Part shown: positions 1-9,058 of the stretch, piece by piece | Layout: every line of letters begins with the position of its first letter | How positions within the stretch are numbered: the first letter of the stretch is position 1 | Assembly: GCF_900096905.1 (NCBI RefSeq) | Contig: NZ_FMYI01000005.1 | Coordinates: 62,001 to 126,000 of the forward strand | Reading direction: 5' to 3' | DNA length: 64,000 nt | Origin: Pelagirhabdus alkalitolerans | Lineage (GTDB): Bacteria; Bacillota; Bacilli; Bacillales; Amphibacillaceae | Notes under the pieces: generated by a model | Database searches by the model: none | What the model was told of the DNA's origin: nothing | What the model saw: only the letters and a program-made list of their open reading frames with translations | Translations under genes and position numbers: made by a program

Positions 1-9
1 ATCGTGCTA

Positions 10-15
10 CCTCCT
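10..15 (-). promoter_or_regulatory. Ribosome binding site of a gene off the left edge (probably pflA)
   Basis: AGGAGG on the minus strand is followed, 7 nt later, by the first two bases of a likely ATG at the window edge (positions 2-1). It lies directly downstream of pflB on the same strand, where pyruvate formate-lyase activating enzyme (pflA) usually sits, so the truncated gene is inferred to be pflA. No coding sequence of it is visible. Confidence 0.55.
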
Positions 16-26
16 GTCATGATGAA

Positions 27-55
27 GATAGGGAGAACGATGAGCTCTCCCTATC
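27..55 (-). terminator. Hairpin between pflB and the next gene
   Basis: A perfect 10-bp stem (27-36 with 46-55, 9-nt loop) lies just after the pflB stop codon. On the minus strand no real U-run follows, so it is more likely a 3' mRNA-stabilising or attenuating hairpin within a pflB-pflA transcript than a full terminator. Confidence 0.5.
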
Positions 56-64
56 TATTAAAAC

Positions 65-2323
65 TTATAAACTTTCATGGAACGTACGGTTAATAACATC
101 AATTTGTTGTTCTCTTGTTAATTTAACAAAGTTTACAGCGTAACCAGATACTCGAATCGTCAATTGTGGATACTCTTCTGGGTGCTCCATCGCATCCATT
201 AGTGTTTCACGATCGAATACGTTAACGTTTAAGTGGTGACCCTCTTTCTTCACATAACCGTCAAGCATTGCTGCCAAGTTTTTCTTCCGTTCTTCTTCTG
301 ATTTTCCTAACGCTTTAGGAACGATTGAGAATGTATTTGAAATACCATCTTGTGCATACTCATATGGCATTTTAGCAACAGAGCTTAATGATGCAAGTGA
401 ACCGTTTTGGTCACGGCCGTGTAACGGGTTAGCACCTGGTGCAAACGGCTCGCCAGCACGGCGACCATCAGGTGTATTACCTGTTTTCTTACCGTAAACA
501 ACATTTGATGTGATCGTAAGCAATGACTGCGTATGAACTGAGTCACGATACGTTTTGTGTTGTTTAACTTTATTCATAAATGTTTTCACTAAGTCTGAAG
601 CAATTTCATCAACACGGTCATCATTGTTACCGTATTTAGGGAAATCTCCTTCAACTTCATAATCCACTGCGATACCATCTTCGTCACGGATCACACGAAC
701 ATCAGCATATTTAATCGCGCTTAATGAGTCAGCTACTACTGAAAGACCCGCAATACCACACGCCATTGTACGGAATACTTCACGGTCATGAAGTGCCATT
801 TCAATACGTTCGTAGCTATATTTGTCATGCATGTAATGAATAATGTTTAGTGCGTTAACATAAGTTCCTGCTAACCATTCAAGAATGGTATCGTATTTTT
901 CCATAACTTCATCATAATCTAAATACTCAGAAGTAATAGGTGCGTAACTTGGCGCAACTTGTGCTTTTGATTTCTCATCAACACCACCGTTGATCGAATA
1001 AAGAAGTGCCTTCGCTAAGTTAACACGTGCACCGAAGAATTGCATTTGCTTACCAATTCGCATAGCAGACACACAGCACGCAATACCATAGTCATCACCA
1101 TAGTATGAACGCATTAAATCGTCATTCTCGTATTGGATCGAGCTAGATTTAATCGACATGTTTGCACAATATTTCTTATAGTTCTCTGGTAACTTCTCTG
1201 ACCAAAGGACTGTTAAGTTTGGCTCTGGAGCAGGACCTAAGTTATCAAGCGTGTGCAAGAAACGATATGAACTCTTTGTAACAAGTGGACGACCATCTTC
1301 AGCAATTCCTGCTAACGATTCAGTTACCCATGTTGGATCTCCACTGAACAAGTCATTATACTCAGGCGTTCTAGCGAATTTCACAAGACGCAATTTCATA
1401 ACGAAGTGATCCACTAATTCTTGAGCTTCTTCTTCTGTTAAAACCCCATTTTCTAGATCGCGTTCAATATAAATATCTAAGAATGTTGACACACGACCTA
1501 AACTCATTGCAGCACCGTTTTGCTCTTTAATAGCTGCTAAATAACCTAAATATAACCACTGGAAAGCTTCTTGTGCATTTTCTGCAGGTCTTGACAAGTC
1601 AAAACCATAAATGTCACCTAATTGCTTTAATTCTTGTAGGGCACGAATTTGCTCCATGTGTTCTTCACGGTCACGAATTACATCGTCACTCATAACACCA
1701 TTTCCACCAATTAAGCTTAGATCAGCTTTTTTCTCTTCAATTAATTTATCTGTTCCGTATAAAGCAACACGACGATAATCACCAATGATACGACCACGGC
1801 CATATGCATCCGGAAGACCTGTTACGATACCTGCGCGGCGCGCGTCACGGATTTCAGGTGTATAAGCGTCAAACACACCTTGATTATGTGTTTTGCGATA
1901 ATCTGTGAATATCTTCTCAACTTCTTCATCTAATTTATAACCATATGATTCAGCTGAGACACTCGCCATACGGATACCGCCGAATGGTTGTAAAGAACGT
2001 TTAAATGGTACATCTGTCTGTACACCAACGATTTTTTCTTTATTTTCATCTAAATAGCCAGCACCATGTGAAGTGATTGTTGATACAATTTTCGTATCTA
2101 AGTCATAAACACCACCGCGTTCACGCTCTTCTTTTGTTAAATCCATCACTTGATCCCATAACGCTTTTGTTGCTTCAGTTGCATCTGCTAAAAAATCTTC
2201 GTTTCCTTCATATAGAGTAAAGTTTTTAATAATAAAATCACGGACATCAATTTCTTTTTGCCAGTTACCTTCACGGAAGCCATTCCAAGGGTTGCTTTTT
2301 ACAACTTCGTCTGCTGTTTTCAT
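65..2323 (-). CDS. pflB: Pyruvate formate-lyase (formate C-acetyltransferase)
   Basis: This is a cytoplasmic glycyl-radical enzyme that converts pyruvate and CoA to acetyl-CoA and formate in mixed-acid fermentation. The 752-residue length is normal for PflB. The adjacent catalytic cysteines are C416-C417 in the motif IACCVS. The C-terminal radical loop RVSGYAVNF places the radical glycine near residue 727. The ATG at 2323 has AGGAGG 8 nt upstream (2332-2337). The activating enzyme should follow past the left edge. The upstream region holds a sigma-A promoter and Rex-like palindromes, so expression is probably raised when NADH is high and oxygen low. Family identity is very secure. Confidence 0.98.
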   Translation of the reverse strand: MKTADEVVKSNPWNGFREGNWQKEIDVRDFIIKNFTLYEGNEDFLADATEATKALWDQVMDLTKEERERGGVYDLDTKIVSTITSHGAGYLDENKEKIVGVQTDVPFKRSLQPFGGIRMASVSAESYGYKLDEEVEKIFTDYRKTHNQGVFDAYTPEIRDARRAGIVTGLPDAYGRGRIIGDYRRVALYGTDKLIEEKKADLSLIGGNGVMSDDVIRDREEHMEQIRALQELKQLGDIYGFDLSRPAENAQEAFQWLYLGYLAAIKEQNGAAMSLGRVSTFLDIYIERDLENGVLTEEEAQELVDHFVMKLRLVKFARTPEYNDLFSGDPTWVTESLAGIAEDGRPLVTKSSYRFLHTLDNLGPAPEPNLTVLWSEKLPENYKKYCANMSIKSSSIQYENDDLMRSYYGDDYGIACCVSAMRIGKQMQFFGARVNLAKALLYSINGGVDEKSKAQVAPSYAPITSEYLDYDEVMEKYDTILEWLAGTYVNALNIIHYMHDKYSYERIEMALHDREVFRTMACGIAGLSVVADSLSAIKYADVRVIRDEDGIAVDYEVEGDFPKYGNNDDRVDEIASDLVKTFMNKVKQHKTYRDSVHTQSLLTITSNVVYGKKTGNTPDGRRAGEPFAPGANPLHGRDQNGSLASLSSVAKMPYEYAQDGISNTFSIVPKALGKSEEERKKNLAAMLDGYVKKEGHHLNVNVFDRETLMDAMEHPEEYPQLTIRVSGYAVNFVKLTREQQIDVINRTFHESL

Positions 2324-2398
2324 TTCCGTAACCTCCTAGTATTTATCAATCATTGTTTATCTTACATTAAGTATAACGCTTCACAAGTGAAAAAGTAA

Positions 2399-2414
2399 AG
2401 TGAAAAACATCACA
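2399..2414 (-). promoter_or_regulatory. Rex-like operator of pflB
   Basis: Read on the minus strand the site is TGTGAT-GTTT-TTCACT, matching the known Rex arms TGTGAA-N4-TTCACA at 10 of 12 positions with the correct spacing. It lies just downstream of the -10 box of the best pflB promoter. A second smaller palindrome, TTCAC-AA-GTGAA, is at 2380-2391. Rex is the NADH/NAD+ sensing repressor of fermentation genes in Firmicutes. Binding is inferred. Confidence 0.55.
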
Positions 2415-2424
2415 TTTTTGAACT

Positions 2425-2453
2425 GTTATACTAAAAGTTCATATTTTGTTCAA
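2425..2453 (-). promoter_or_regulatory. Candidate sigma-A promoter of pflB
   Basis: On the minus strand TTGAAC (2453-2448) and TATAAC (2430-2425) are separated by exactly 17 bp. The start point would fall close to the Rex-like site, giving a leader of about 95 nt. A weaker TATACT box lies at 2370-2375. Confidence 0.5.
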
Positions 2454-2591
2454 ATTTTAGCAGAGTAAAGTATGCGGTCAATTCTACTTCAATAAAATCG
2501 CTTCAAATATTGTTATTATCGTTATTTTTAATATTTACACTGTGCATGAACAATCAAAATCACGTACTAATTTTTTATCTGTATCACCCTG

Positions 2592-2620
2592 TTGCAGTTA
2601 GGTTTACCGAATAATATAAT
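2592..2620 (+). promoter_or_regulatory. Candidate sigma-A promoter of yugJ-like gene
   Basis: TTGCAG (2592-2597) and TATAAT (2615-2620) are separated by 17 bp and point to the alcohol dehydrogenase gene. The leader would be about 95 nt. I see no riboswitch-like fold in it. The rest of 2454-2591 shows nothing recognisable. Confidence 0.6.
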
Positions 2621-2722
2621 ACAGAAATCCCCTCAACATTGAACCTGTCCTTCTACACACAGTGCTTATCACTTTACTTCCTTTCAATCACCAGCCATTA
2701 TTAAATGAAGGAGGCGATATTA

Positions 2723-3889
2723 ATGAAGAATTTTGTATTTCATAACCCGACCAAGCTAATTTTTGGAAAAGGAACGCTCAATCATTTAACAGAAGAAATT
2801 CCTGTGAGTACTAAACGGGTTTTACTTGTATATGGTGGAGGGAGCATTAAACGAAATGGGATTTACGATAATGTTCACCATTTATTAAGTGAAATGAATA
2901 TAGATGTGTTTGAATTGTCTGGTGTCGAACCAAACCCTCGTCTTAAAACGACACAAAAAGGCATCGACATCTGTAAAAATGAATCAATCGATTTTATTTT
3001 AGCAGTTGGAGGCGGTAGTACCATCGATTGTGCCAAAGCGATTGCAGCTGGAGCTAAAACAGATCATGACATATGGGATATTGTAACGAAAAAGCATCAA
3101 GTACATGATGCCCTACCTTTTGGTACCGTCTTAACCCTAGCAGCAACAGGATCTGAGATGAATGCTGGTTCAGTTATTACAAATTGGGAAACAAACGAAA
3201 AGTATGGGTGGGGTAGCCCAGCTACTTATCCAACTTTCTCCATCCTTGATCCAACACACACGTATAGTGTGCCTTATGATCAAACGGTATATGGCATCGT
3301 TGATATTATGTCCCATGCGCTTGAACATTATTTTCACCATGAAACAAATACCCCTTTTCAAGATCGCATGGTAGAAGGACTTTTAAAAACTGTGATTGAA
3401 ACAGCACCTAAGCTTTTAAATGATCTCGAAAATTATGATCACCGCGCCACGATCTTGTATTGTGGAACGATGGCTTTAAATGGCATGGTGAATATGGGAT
3501 ACAATGGTGACTGGGCAACACATAACCTTGAACACGCTGTATCTGCCGTGCATGACATCCCCCACGGAGGTGGCCTAGCCATTTTATTCCCAAACTGGAT
3601 GCATCATGTTCTAGATGAAAACGTTGATCGATTTAAACAACTAGCTACTCGTGTCTTTGATATTGACACTGACGGTAAAACAGATCGAGAAATAGCCAAA
3701 GAGGGTATTGAAGCGTTAAGAAGTTTTTGGAATTCAATTGATGCACCCCAACGATTGGCTGACTACAATATTAATGAAGAAACTGTCGAATTAATGGCGG
3801 ACAAAACCGTCAAAGCAAACTCAACATTCGGAGGATTTAAAACATTAAACCGTGACGATTCTGTTGCTATTTACAAATCGAGTTTATAA
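2723..3889 (+). CDS. yugJ: Iron-containing alcohol dehydrogenase, YugJ/butanol dehydrogenase type
   Basis: This is a cytoplasmic NAD(P)H-dependent, metal-activated alcohol dehydrogenase that reduces an aldehyde to an alcohol to recycle cofactor. The 388-residue product begins MKNFVFHNPTKLIFGKG and closely follows the Bacillus YugJ pattern. The nucleotide-binding GGGS motif is in VGGGSTIDCAKAI, and the histidine-rich metal region includes DIMSHALEHYFHH and DIPHGGGLAILFPNW. The in-frame ATG at 2705 is rejected as start because AAGGAGG (2708-2714) lies inside it and points to the ATG at 2723. The gene is divergent from pflB and shares its control region. The physiological substrate is not known. 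Confidence 0.9.
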   Translation: MKNFVFHNPTKLIFGKGTLNHLTEEIPVSTKRVLLVYGGGSIKRNGIYDNVHHLLSEMNIDVFELSGVEPNPRLKTTQKGIDICKNESIDFILAVGGGSTIDCAKAIAAGAKTDHDIWDIVTKKHQVHDALPFGTVLTLAATGSEMNAGSVITNWETNEKYGWGSPATYPTFSILDPTHTYSVPYDQTVYGIVDIMSHALEHYFHHETNTPFQDRMVEGLLKTVIETAPKLLNDLENYDHRATILYCGTMALNGMVNMGYNGDWATHNLEHAVSAVHDIPHGGGLAILFPNWMHHVLDENVDRFKQLATRVFDIDTDGKTDREIAKEGIEALRSFWNSIDAPQRLADYNINEETVELMADKTVKANSTFGGFKTLNRDDSVAIYKSSL

Positions 3890-3903
3890 TTTAAGGTGAA
3901 CTA

Positions 3904-4656
3904 TAGAATCTGAGAAAAAAGTAAATAAGTCAATGTAATAGCCGGACAAAAATAGTATGTTAACTATTTTTGTCCGGCTATTTGTTTACATATCTGATAG
4001 CAATCTGAAATGGACGAGCCTCTTATAAGAAACAGAGGCAGTTCTTTTATTTCACTGAAGGCGTATGATGGGTGGTTCGCTTGCCGTGTGCACGGCTTCA
4101 GCTAACTGAGGCAAAAAGTGAGATTCCATCAGTGAACCTTCAGCCCGTGCTTTACCCACAGGCGTCTCTCCCCCATCACACGTTAAGCTAAAAAGAACAC
4201 ATGCACCCAAATTGCGATAAATTTCTCTCTACAACTCGACGCAAAACCCTTTTCTTCTGAATTAGACTTTGTCTTGCTTTCATTTTGATCCTAATAAAAA
4301 AATATTGGAATACTTGTTGCACATAACTTCATTTTGTTGATTTCATTCATTTAAACAAACTCTAACCAAAAGATGATCACGCACTTTTAATCAGCGTGTG
4401 ATGACAACGAGACGCCTGCGGGAAAAGCGTCAGCCGAAAATCCACTTAGAAAAGTGTATTTCTTTTCTAAGTTAGTTGAGGCTACGCCCGCGGCAAGCGA
4501 GTAGTCGGACACACACATCTTTATAGCAAACCGCTAAGCGGAATCAAAATGTTTAGATTTCTGCTGAATAGCATGAGTCTGTTTCAGATTGCGATGATCT
4601 TTTGATCAAATCGTTTGTGTTTTAAGATCATCATTTTTGTTTTGTCCCAGACTCTT
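3904..4656. repeat. Long copy of a non-coding inverted-repeat (MITE-like) element
   Basis: The 753-bp stretch has imperfect terminal inverted repeats. The right end reads AAGAGTCTGGGACAAAA (reverse of 4640-4656) and the left end is a decayed form (3904-3920). Both end arms match, in inverted orientation, the 286-bp element at 22356-22641. It contains a 20-bp stem-loop (3937-3982) and two oppositely oriented GC-richer cores (about 4060-4175 and 4395-4510) with the GAGACGCCTGCGGG-type motif. The core is of a type I recall as dispersed between genes in Bacillaceae. No transposase or credible ORF is inside. It fills most of the gap between yugJ and the adhE leader. The stretch 4657-4919 to its right shows nothing recognisable. 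Confidence 0.75.
3937..3982 (+). terminator. 20-bp stem-loop inside the repeat, likely terminator of yugJ
   Basis: The arms 3937-3956 and 3963-3982 pair perfectly around a 6-nt loop, followed by a T-rich stretch. The same stem (AGCCGGACAAAAATAGT arms) recurs near the other element copy at 22565-22605. Its place 48 nt after the yugJ stop suggests the repeat supplies the terminator. Confidence 0.65.
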
Positions 4657-4919
4657 TTCTTATACATAAGTAATCGACGTATTATAATTGATAATTTCGT
4701 ACATGCTAACTTAATCATTCTATATACAATAGAAAGAAACACGGATCTACACATGTCATTAAAACTAAGTTCTCTGAAGAAATGATAGCTGTTACATCTT
4801 ATTTTTGACACAAAATAAAACAGTCAATTATAAAAATAATGGATTGTTCTACTACTATCCAATATATAAACACCCCCTAAACCCTTGTCACAAATGCATT
4901 CATCTAAATCGCCTCAAAA

Positions 4920-4933
4920 TGAAAACGTTTTAT
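4920..4933 (+). promoter_or_regulatory. Possible cre (CcpA) site before adhE leader
   Basis: TGAAAACGTTTTAT matches 12 of 14 positions of the cre consensus TGWAANCGNTNWCA, failing at the last two. It abuts the Rex-like box. CcpA control of adhE is plausible but this match is weak. Confidence 0.35.
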
Positions 4934-4948
4934 GTGAATAATTTCACA
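4933..4948 (+). promoter_or_regulatory. Rex operator upstream of the adhE operon
   Basis: TGTGAA-TAAT-TTCACA has two perfect 6-bp Rex arms with the canonical 4-bp gap. It lies about 85 nt before the small ORF that precedes adhE. An extended -10 element (TGATATGAT, 4988-4996) lies downstream, and TTGTCACAA-like half sites are at about 4885 and 4952. Known Rex targets include adhE, so redox control is strongly suggested. Confidence 0.75.
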
Positions 4949-5025
4949 AACCTGTCACAATTTTAATATTTTGTAAGCGCATACAGATGATATGATGAAA
5001 TCAGAAAGAACGAGGGGGGTATAAA

Positions 5026-5259
5026 ATGATAGTAACAGAGTGGAAAGACTTTGGAACCGACGCACAATTTTATACGCAAGATGGATTCGAAAAAGAAGTT
5101 GGCGACAAGTTTGAAGCCGCATGCTTTAATGAATCCAATGAGGTACCTAATTACATTTGGACCACAAAACATGTTGTCGTTATAAAAAATAACACACGCA
5201 TGATCAACGATGTATCCTTTGTTAAGATTCCTCGTCACCCAATTGAAAAAAGTTGTTAA
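5026..5259 (+). CDS. Small protein of unknown function in the adhE leader
   Basis: This 77-residue ORF is not recognised. It starts at an ATG with a strong GAGGGGGG ribosome site 8 nt upstream and ends 53 nt before adhE. It has no membrane segment or clear motif. It is soluble, mildly acidic in its N-terminal half, and carries cysteines at about residue 35 and at the very C-terminus. A short 5-bp hairpin follows its stop. Because it sits between the Rex box and adhE on one apparent transcript, it could be a translated leader or a small accessory protein. Coding status is likely but unproven. Confidence 0.55.
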   Translation: MIVTEWKDFGTDAQFYTQDGFEKEVGDKFEAACFNESNEVPNYIWTTKHVVVIKNNTRMINDVSFVKIPRHPIEKSC

Positions 5260-5312
5260 TTTTTTTGAGTTTTAATGCTCAATATTTCACATATTAATAG
5301 GAGGGACTAATT

Positions 5313-7919
5313 ATGGTCACAAAAGCAGACAAAAAACAAAACAATCAAGAACCTACTGTAGCAGAAGCAATCAATCAATTAACTGAGCGTGCTCAAACTG
5401 CACTAAAAGGAATGAAGGAATTAAATCAAGAACAAGTCAATCATATTGTTAAAGAAATGGCACTTGCTGGATTAGATAAACATATGTATCTAGCAAAAAT
5501 GGCTGTTGAAGAAACAAACCGTGGTGTTTACGAAGATAAAATCATCAAGAATATTTTTGCAACTGAGTATGTTTACCATAATGTTAAGTATGACAAAACG
5601 GTCGGTGTTATCAGCGATAACGAACATGACGGCATGGTAGAAATTGCAGAGCCAATTGGTGTTGTAGCAGGTGTTACACCCGTAACAAACCCAACTTCAA
5701 CAACAATGTTTAAAGCGATTATTTCAATCAAAACAGGAAATCCAATTATTTTCGCTTTCCACCCGTCAGCTCAAAAGTGTAGTTCTGAAGCTGCAAGAAT
5801 TCTTTATGAAGCAGCCGTTAAAGCTGGTGCTCCTGAGCACTGTATACAGTGGGTCGAAAAACCATCTATCGAAGCAACACAAACATTAATGAAACACGAT
5901 AATGTAGCAACCATTTTAGCAACAGGCGGCCCTGGAATGGTGAAATCAGCCTATAGCTCTGGTAAACCAGCACTTGGTGTAGGTGCCGGAAACGTACCTT
6001 GCTACATTGAAAAAACAGTTGATGTTAAACGTGCTGTCAATGATTTAATCATGTCTAAAACATTCGATAACGGTATGATTTGTGCATCAGAACAAGCCAT
6101 GATCGTAGACGAAGCAATTTATGATGAAGTGAAGCAAGAAATGATCGACAATAAAGTTCATTTCTTAACGCCAGCAGAAAAAGCAAAAGTTGAAAAGTTA
6201 GTCATTGATGAGGATAAATGTGCGGTTAACCCTCAAATTGTCGGTATGAAGCCTGTAAAAATCGCTGAATTAGCAGGCGTTAAAGTACCCGAAGATACGA
6301 AAATATTAGTTGCTGAATTAACTGGGGTTGGACCTGATCACCCACTTTCTCGTGAAAAATTAAGCCCTGTCCTGGCAGCATATAAGGTTAAGAACTCAGA
6401 TGAAGGACTAAAACGTTCTGAAGAGATGCTTGAATTTGGTGGGCTCGGACACTCAGCTGTTATCCACTCAAACGACCAAGCGATTATTGATGCATTTGGT
6501 GCTCGTATGAAAGCTGGACGTATCATTGTAAACGCACCATCTTCTCAAGGTGCAATTGGTGACATCTATAATGCTTACATGCCTTCACTTACATTAGGTT
6601 GCGGGTCATACGGCGGAAACTCTGTATCAACAAACGTAGGAGCGGTTCACTTGATTAACGTTAAGAAGATGGCTAGAAGAAATAACAATATGCAATGGTT
6701 TAAATTACCACCAAAAGTATACTTTGAGAAAAATTCAATTCAATACTTGCAAAAAATGCCTAAAATTTCAAAAGCATTTATCGTAACAGATCCAATGATG
6801 GTTGAGTTAGGTTATGTTGATAAAATTCTTTACTACCTACGTAAGCGTGCAGATTACGTTCACTGTGAAATCTTCTCAGACGTAGAGCCAGACCCATCAA
6901 AAGATACAGTAATGCGTGGTGCAGAAGCGATGGCTAGCTTTGATCCAGATGTTATTATCTCTCTTGGTGGCGGATCAGCAATGGATGCTGCTAAAGCGAT
7001 GTGGTTATTCCATGAGCACCCAGAAACAGATTTTGATGGTATTAAGCAAAAATTCTTAGATATTCGTAAGCGCGTGTACAAGTACCCTGAATTAGGTAAA
7101 AAAGCTCAATTTGTTGCGATTCCGACAACATCAGGTACAGGTTCTGAAGTCACACCGTTCACGGTTATTACAGATAAAGAACACAATGTTAAATATCCAT
7201 TAGCGGACTATGAATTAACACCAGACGTTGCAATTGTTGATCCTCAGTTTGTTATGTCTGTACCGAAAACCGTAACAGCTGATACAGGAATGGATGTTTT
7301 AACACATGCTATTGAAGCTTATGTATCAAACATGGCAAATGACTATACAGATGGTTTAGCAATCAAAGCAATCCAACTTGTATTTGAATACTTGCCACAA
7401 GCATACCGTGATGGTTCAAATGAATTAGCAAGAGAAAAAATGCACAATGCATCTGCTATTGCAGGTATGGCATTTGCGAATGCATTCTTAGGTATTAACC
7501 ATAGTTTAGCTCACAAGTTAGGAGCGGAATTCCATATCGCTCACGGTCGAGCAAATGCTATTTTGATGCCGCATGTCATTCGTTACAATGCTCTAAAACC
7601 GACTAAATTTGCGTCATTCCCTAAATATGAGCACTTTATCGCTGACAAACGTTACGCAGAAATTGCAGATGCGCTTAACTTACCAGCTAAAACAACAGAA
7701 GAAGGTGTCGAAAGTTTAGTTAACGCGATCTATAAACTTGGAAAAGAACTGAACATTCCAATGAGCATTAAAGATAATGGCGTTGACAAGAAAGATTTCG
7801 AAGCTAAAGTGGACTACTTGGCTGACCGTGCATTTGAAGATCAATGTACAACAGCTAACCCTAAATTACCACTTGTCACTGAACTAGCTGAAGTTTATAG
7901 AAACGCATTTAAAGGTTAA
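5313..7919 (+). CDS. adhE: Bifunctional acetaldehyde-CoA / alcohol dehydrogenase
   Basis: AdhE reduces acetyl-CoA to acetaldehyde and then to ethanol with two NADH, and usually forms cytoplasmic helical filaments called spirosomes. The 868 residues contain an N-terminal CoA-acylating aldehyde dehydrogenase domain (about 15-445) with catalytic C257 in NGMICASE. A C-terminal iron alcohol dehydrogenase domain (about 460-866) has GGGS at 552-555 and the metal-binding stretches HAIEAY and NHSLAHKLGAEFHIAHG. The ATG at 5313 has AGGAGGG 7 nt upstream. It uses acetyl-CoA made by PflB, and both have Rex-like sites. A strong terminator follows. No key residue is missing. Confidence 0.98.
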   Translation: MVTKADKKQNNQEPTVAEAINQLTERAQTALKGMKELNQEQVNHIVKEMALAGLDKHMYLAKMAVEETNRGVYEDKIIKNIFATEYVYHNVKYDKTVGVISDNEHDGMVEIAEPIGVVAGVTPVTNPTSTTMFKAIISIKTGNPIIFAFHPSAQKCSSEAARILYEAAVKAGAPEHCIQWVEKPSIEATQTLMKHDNVATILATGGPGMVKSAYSSGKPALGVGAGNVPCYIEKTVDVKRAVNDLIMSKTFDNGMICASEQAMIVDEAIYDEVKQEMIDNKVHFLTPAEKAKVEKLVIDEDKCAVNPQIVGMKPVKIAELAGVKVPEDTKILVAELTGVGPDHPLSREKLSPVLAAYKVKNSDEGLKRSEEMLEFGGLGHSAVIHSNDQAIIDAFGARMKAGRIIVNAPSSQGAIGDIYNAYMPSLTLGCGSYGGNSVSTNVGAVHLINVKKMARRNNNMQWFKLPPKVYFEKNSIQYLQKMPKISKAFIVTDPMMVELGYVDKILYYLRKRADYVHCEIFSDVEPDPSKDTVMRGAEAMASFDPDVIISLGGGSAMDAAKAMWLFHEHPETDFDGIKQKFLDIRKRVYKYPELGKKAQFVAIPTTSGTGSEVTPFTVITDKEHNVKYPLADYELTPDVAIVDPQFVMSVPKTVTADTGMDVLTHAIEAYVSNMANDYTDGLAIKAIQLVFEYLPQAYRDGSNELAREKMHNASAIAGMAFANAFLGINHSLAHKLGAEFHIAHGRANAILMPHVIRYNALKPTKFASFPKYEHFIADKRYAEIADALNLPAKTTEEGVESLVNAIYKLGKELNIPMSIKDNGVDKKDFEAKVDYLADRAFEDQCTTANPKLPLVTELAEVYRNAFKG

Positions 7920-7955
7920 TAATCAATCTCTCCCTATTTTAAATAATATATTTTT

Positions 7956-7989
7956 CTCCCTTCTGATTAATCAGAAGGGAGCTTTTTTT
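7956..7989 (+). terminator. Terminator of adhE
   Basis: A 26-bp perfect palindrome (7956-7981) is followed by seven Ts (7983-7989). The T-run runs into the stop codon of the convergent ABC ATPase gene, which therefore has no separate terminator visible. Confidence 0.9.
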
Positions 7990-8764
7990 ATTTCTTCCTT
8001 ATATATGGACGGTCATTTTGAAAAGTTAATTCAACCTGAAGATCAAAGAATTGAGATAATAACGATTCATTTAATATGTCACATCGTTCCCCTTTTTTAT
8101 AAACACTTCCTTCTTTTAAAAGAAGTACATGACTAAAAGTAGGCAATATTTCATCAATATGATGGGTAACATATAAGATAGTGGGCGCTTCAGTTAAAGT
8201 ACTAATCGCTTCAACCCGATCAAGTAATGCTTCTTTGGCAATAAAATCCAATCCATTTGTCGGTTCATCTAAAATCAATAATTTAGGATCGTTCATGAGT
8301 GCCCGAGCAATCATAACTCGTTGCCTCTCCCCTTGGGATAAGGTGTAAAACGAACGATTGGCATATTCAAATGCCCCCATCACTTTTAAAAGAGACTTCG
8401 CTTTTTCTCTCATTTCATCAGTTGGTGTTTCATATAACCCGATCGAAGCTAAACCACCACTCAATACAATTTGATACGCAGAATCTTCATTAAAGAACCG
8501 ATCTTGAAGCGTTTGAGAGACAAGTCCAATATCCTGACGCAACTCATCTCCTAATACATCTCGACCGAACTTACGGCCTAACACTTCAACTTCTCCTCGA
8601 GCGGGGAAATGAAAGGCACTAAGCAAATGTAACAATGCACTTTTACCTGAACCATTTAGTCCGACAATCGCCCAATGTTCACCACGTTTCACTTGCCAAT
8701 CAATTGAATCTAGGATCCACTTTCCATCTCTAATTAAGCCGACATTATCTAATTTAATCACCAT
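7988..8764 (-). CDS. Lone ABC transporter ATP-binding protein, YlmA/ModF-like
   Basis: This 258-residue cytoplasmic ATPase has Walker A GLNGSGKS (35-42), the signature LSQGE (about residue 143), Walker B LLILDEP and the switch histidine in YVTHH. The overall pattern (GEHWAIVGLNGSGKS) resembles B. subtilis YlmA and E. coli ModF-type proteins, whose partner permeases are often unknown. No permease gene lies next to it. It runs convergent to adhE and divergent from ectA. Substrate and even a transport role are uncertain. Confidence 0.8.
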   Translation of the reverse strand: MVIKLDNVGLIRDGKWILDSIDWQVKRGEHWAIVGLNGSGKSALLHLLSAFHFPARGEVEVLGRKFGRDVLGDELRQDIGLVSQTLQDRFFNEDSAYQIVLSGGLASIGLYETPTDEMREKAKSLLKVMGAFEYANRSFYTLSQGERQRVMIARALMNDPKLLILDEPTNGLDFIAKEALLDRVEAISTLTEAPTILYVTHHIDEILPTFSHVLLLKEGSVYKKGERCDILNESLLSQFFDLQVELTFQNDRPYIRKK

Positions 8765-9027
8765 ATCTGTTCATCCTTTTACATCATCATTTTAATTTTA
8801 TTATCTCTTAAATGAATTATTTTTTCGACTATTTCGATTATCTAAGTATTTTTCTGAGCAAATCTTCCAAGAATGAGAGTATGCTAAACAATTCCATAGA
8901 AATATTAAACTTAGCTCTTTCCAGTATCAATCAACCAGTTTTTTAATGATTAATTCGGAATTATCACACATTTTCTCATTTGAGCTTATTTAAGATTCGT
9001 ATTAAGCTTATAGGCGTGTCAGTTTTT

Positions 9028-9033
9028 TATAAT
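9028..9033 (+). promoter_or_regulatory. Candidate -10 box of ectABC
   Basis: TATAAT lies 25 nt before the ectA start, with no good -35 at 16-18 bp. An alternative TTGAGC-17-TAAGCT pair lies just upstream (about 8982-9010). The 294-bp gap 8765-9058 between the divergent genes is AT-rich and holds the ectoine control region, but no clear stress-sigma promoter could be fixed. Confidence 0.3.
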
Positions 9034-9058
9034 TACATGAATCGGAAAGGAGCAAAAG

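Noticed and set aside
3900..4660. Insertion sequence remnant with transposase
   Set aside because: No open frame or transposase-like peptide is found in either repeat copy; only the inverted-repeat ends are transposon-like.
4584..4811. 75-codon minus-strand open frame at the right end of the inverted-repeat element
   Set aside because: It spans the element end and flanking AT-rich DNA, with no ribosome site and no family resemblance.
4963..5238. 91-codon minus-strand open frame opposite the small adhE leader ORF
   Set aside because: The plus-strand ORF has the stronger ribosome site and lies in operon context; this one runs back into the adhE control region.
8765..9058. Stress-sigma (sigma-B type) promoter for ectABC
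   Set aside because: A GTTTTT-N13-GGAATT pair exists but departs from the GTTT/GGGWAT consensus too far to claim.
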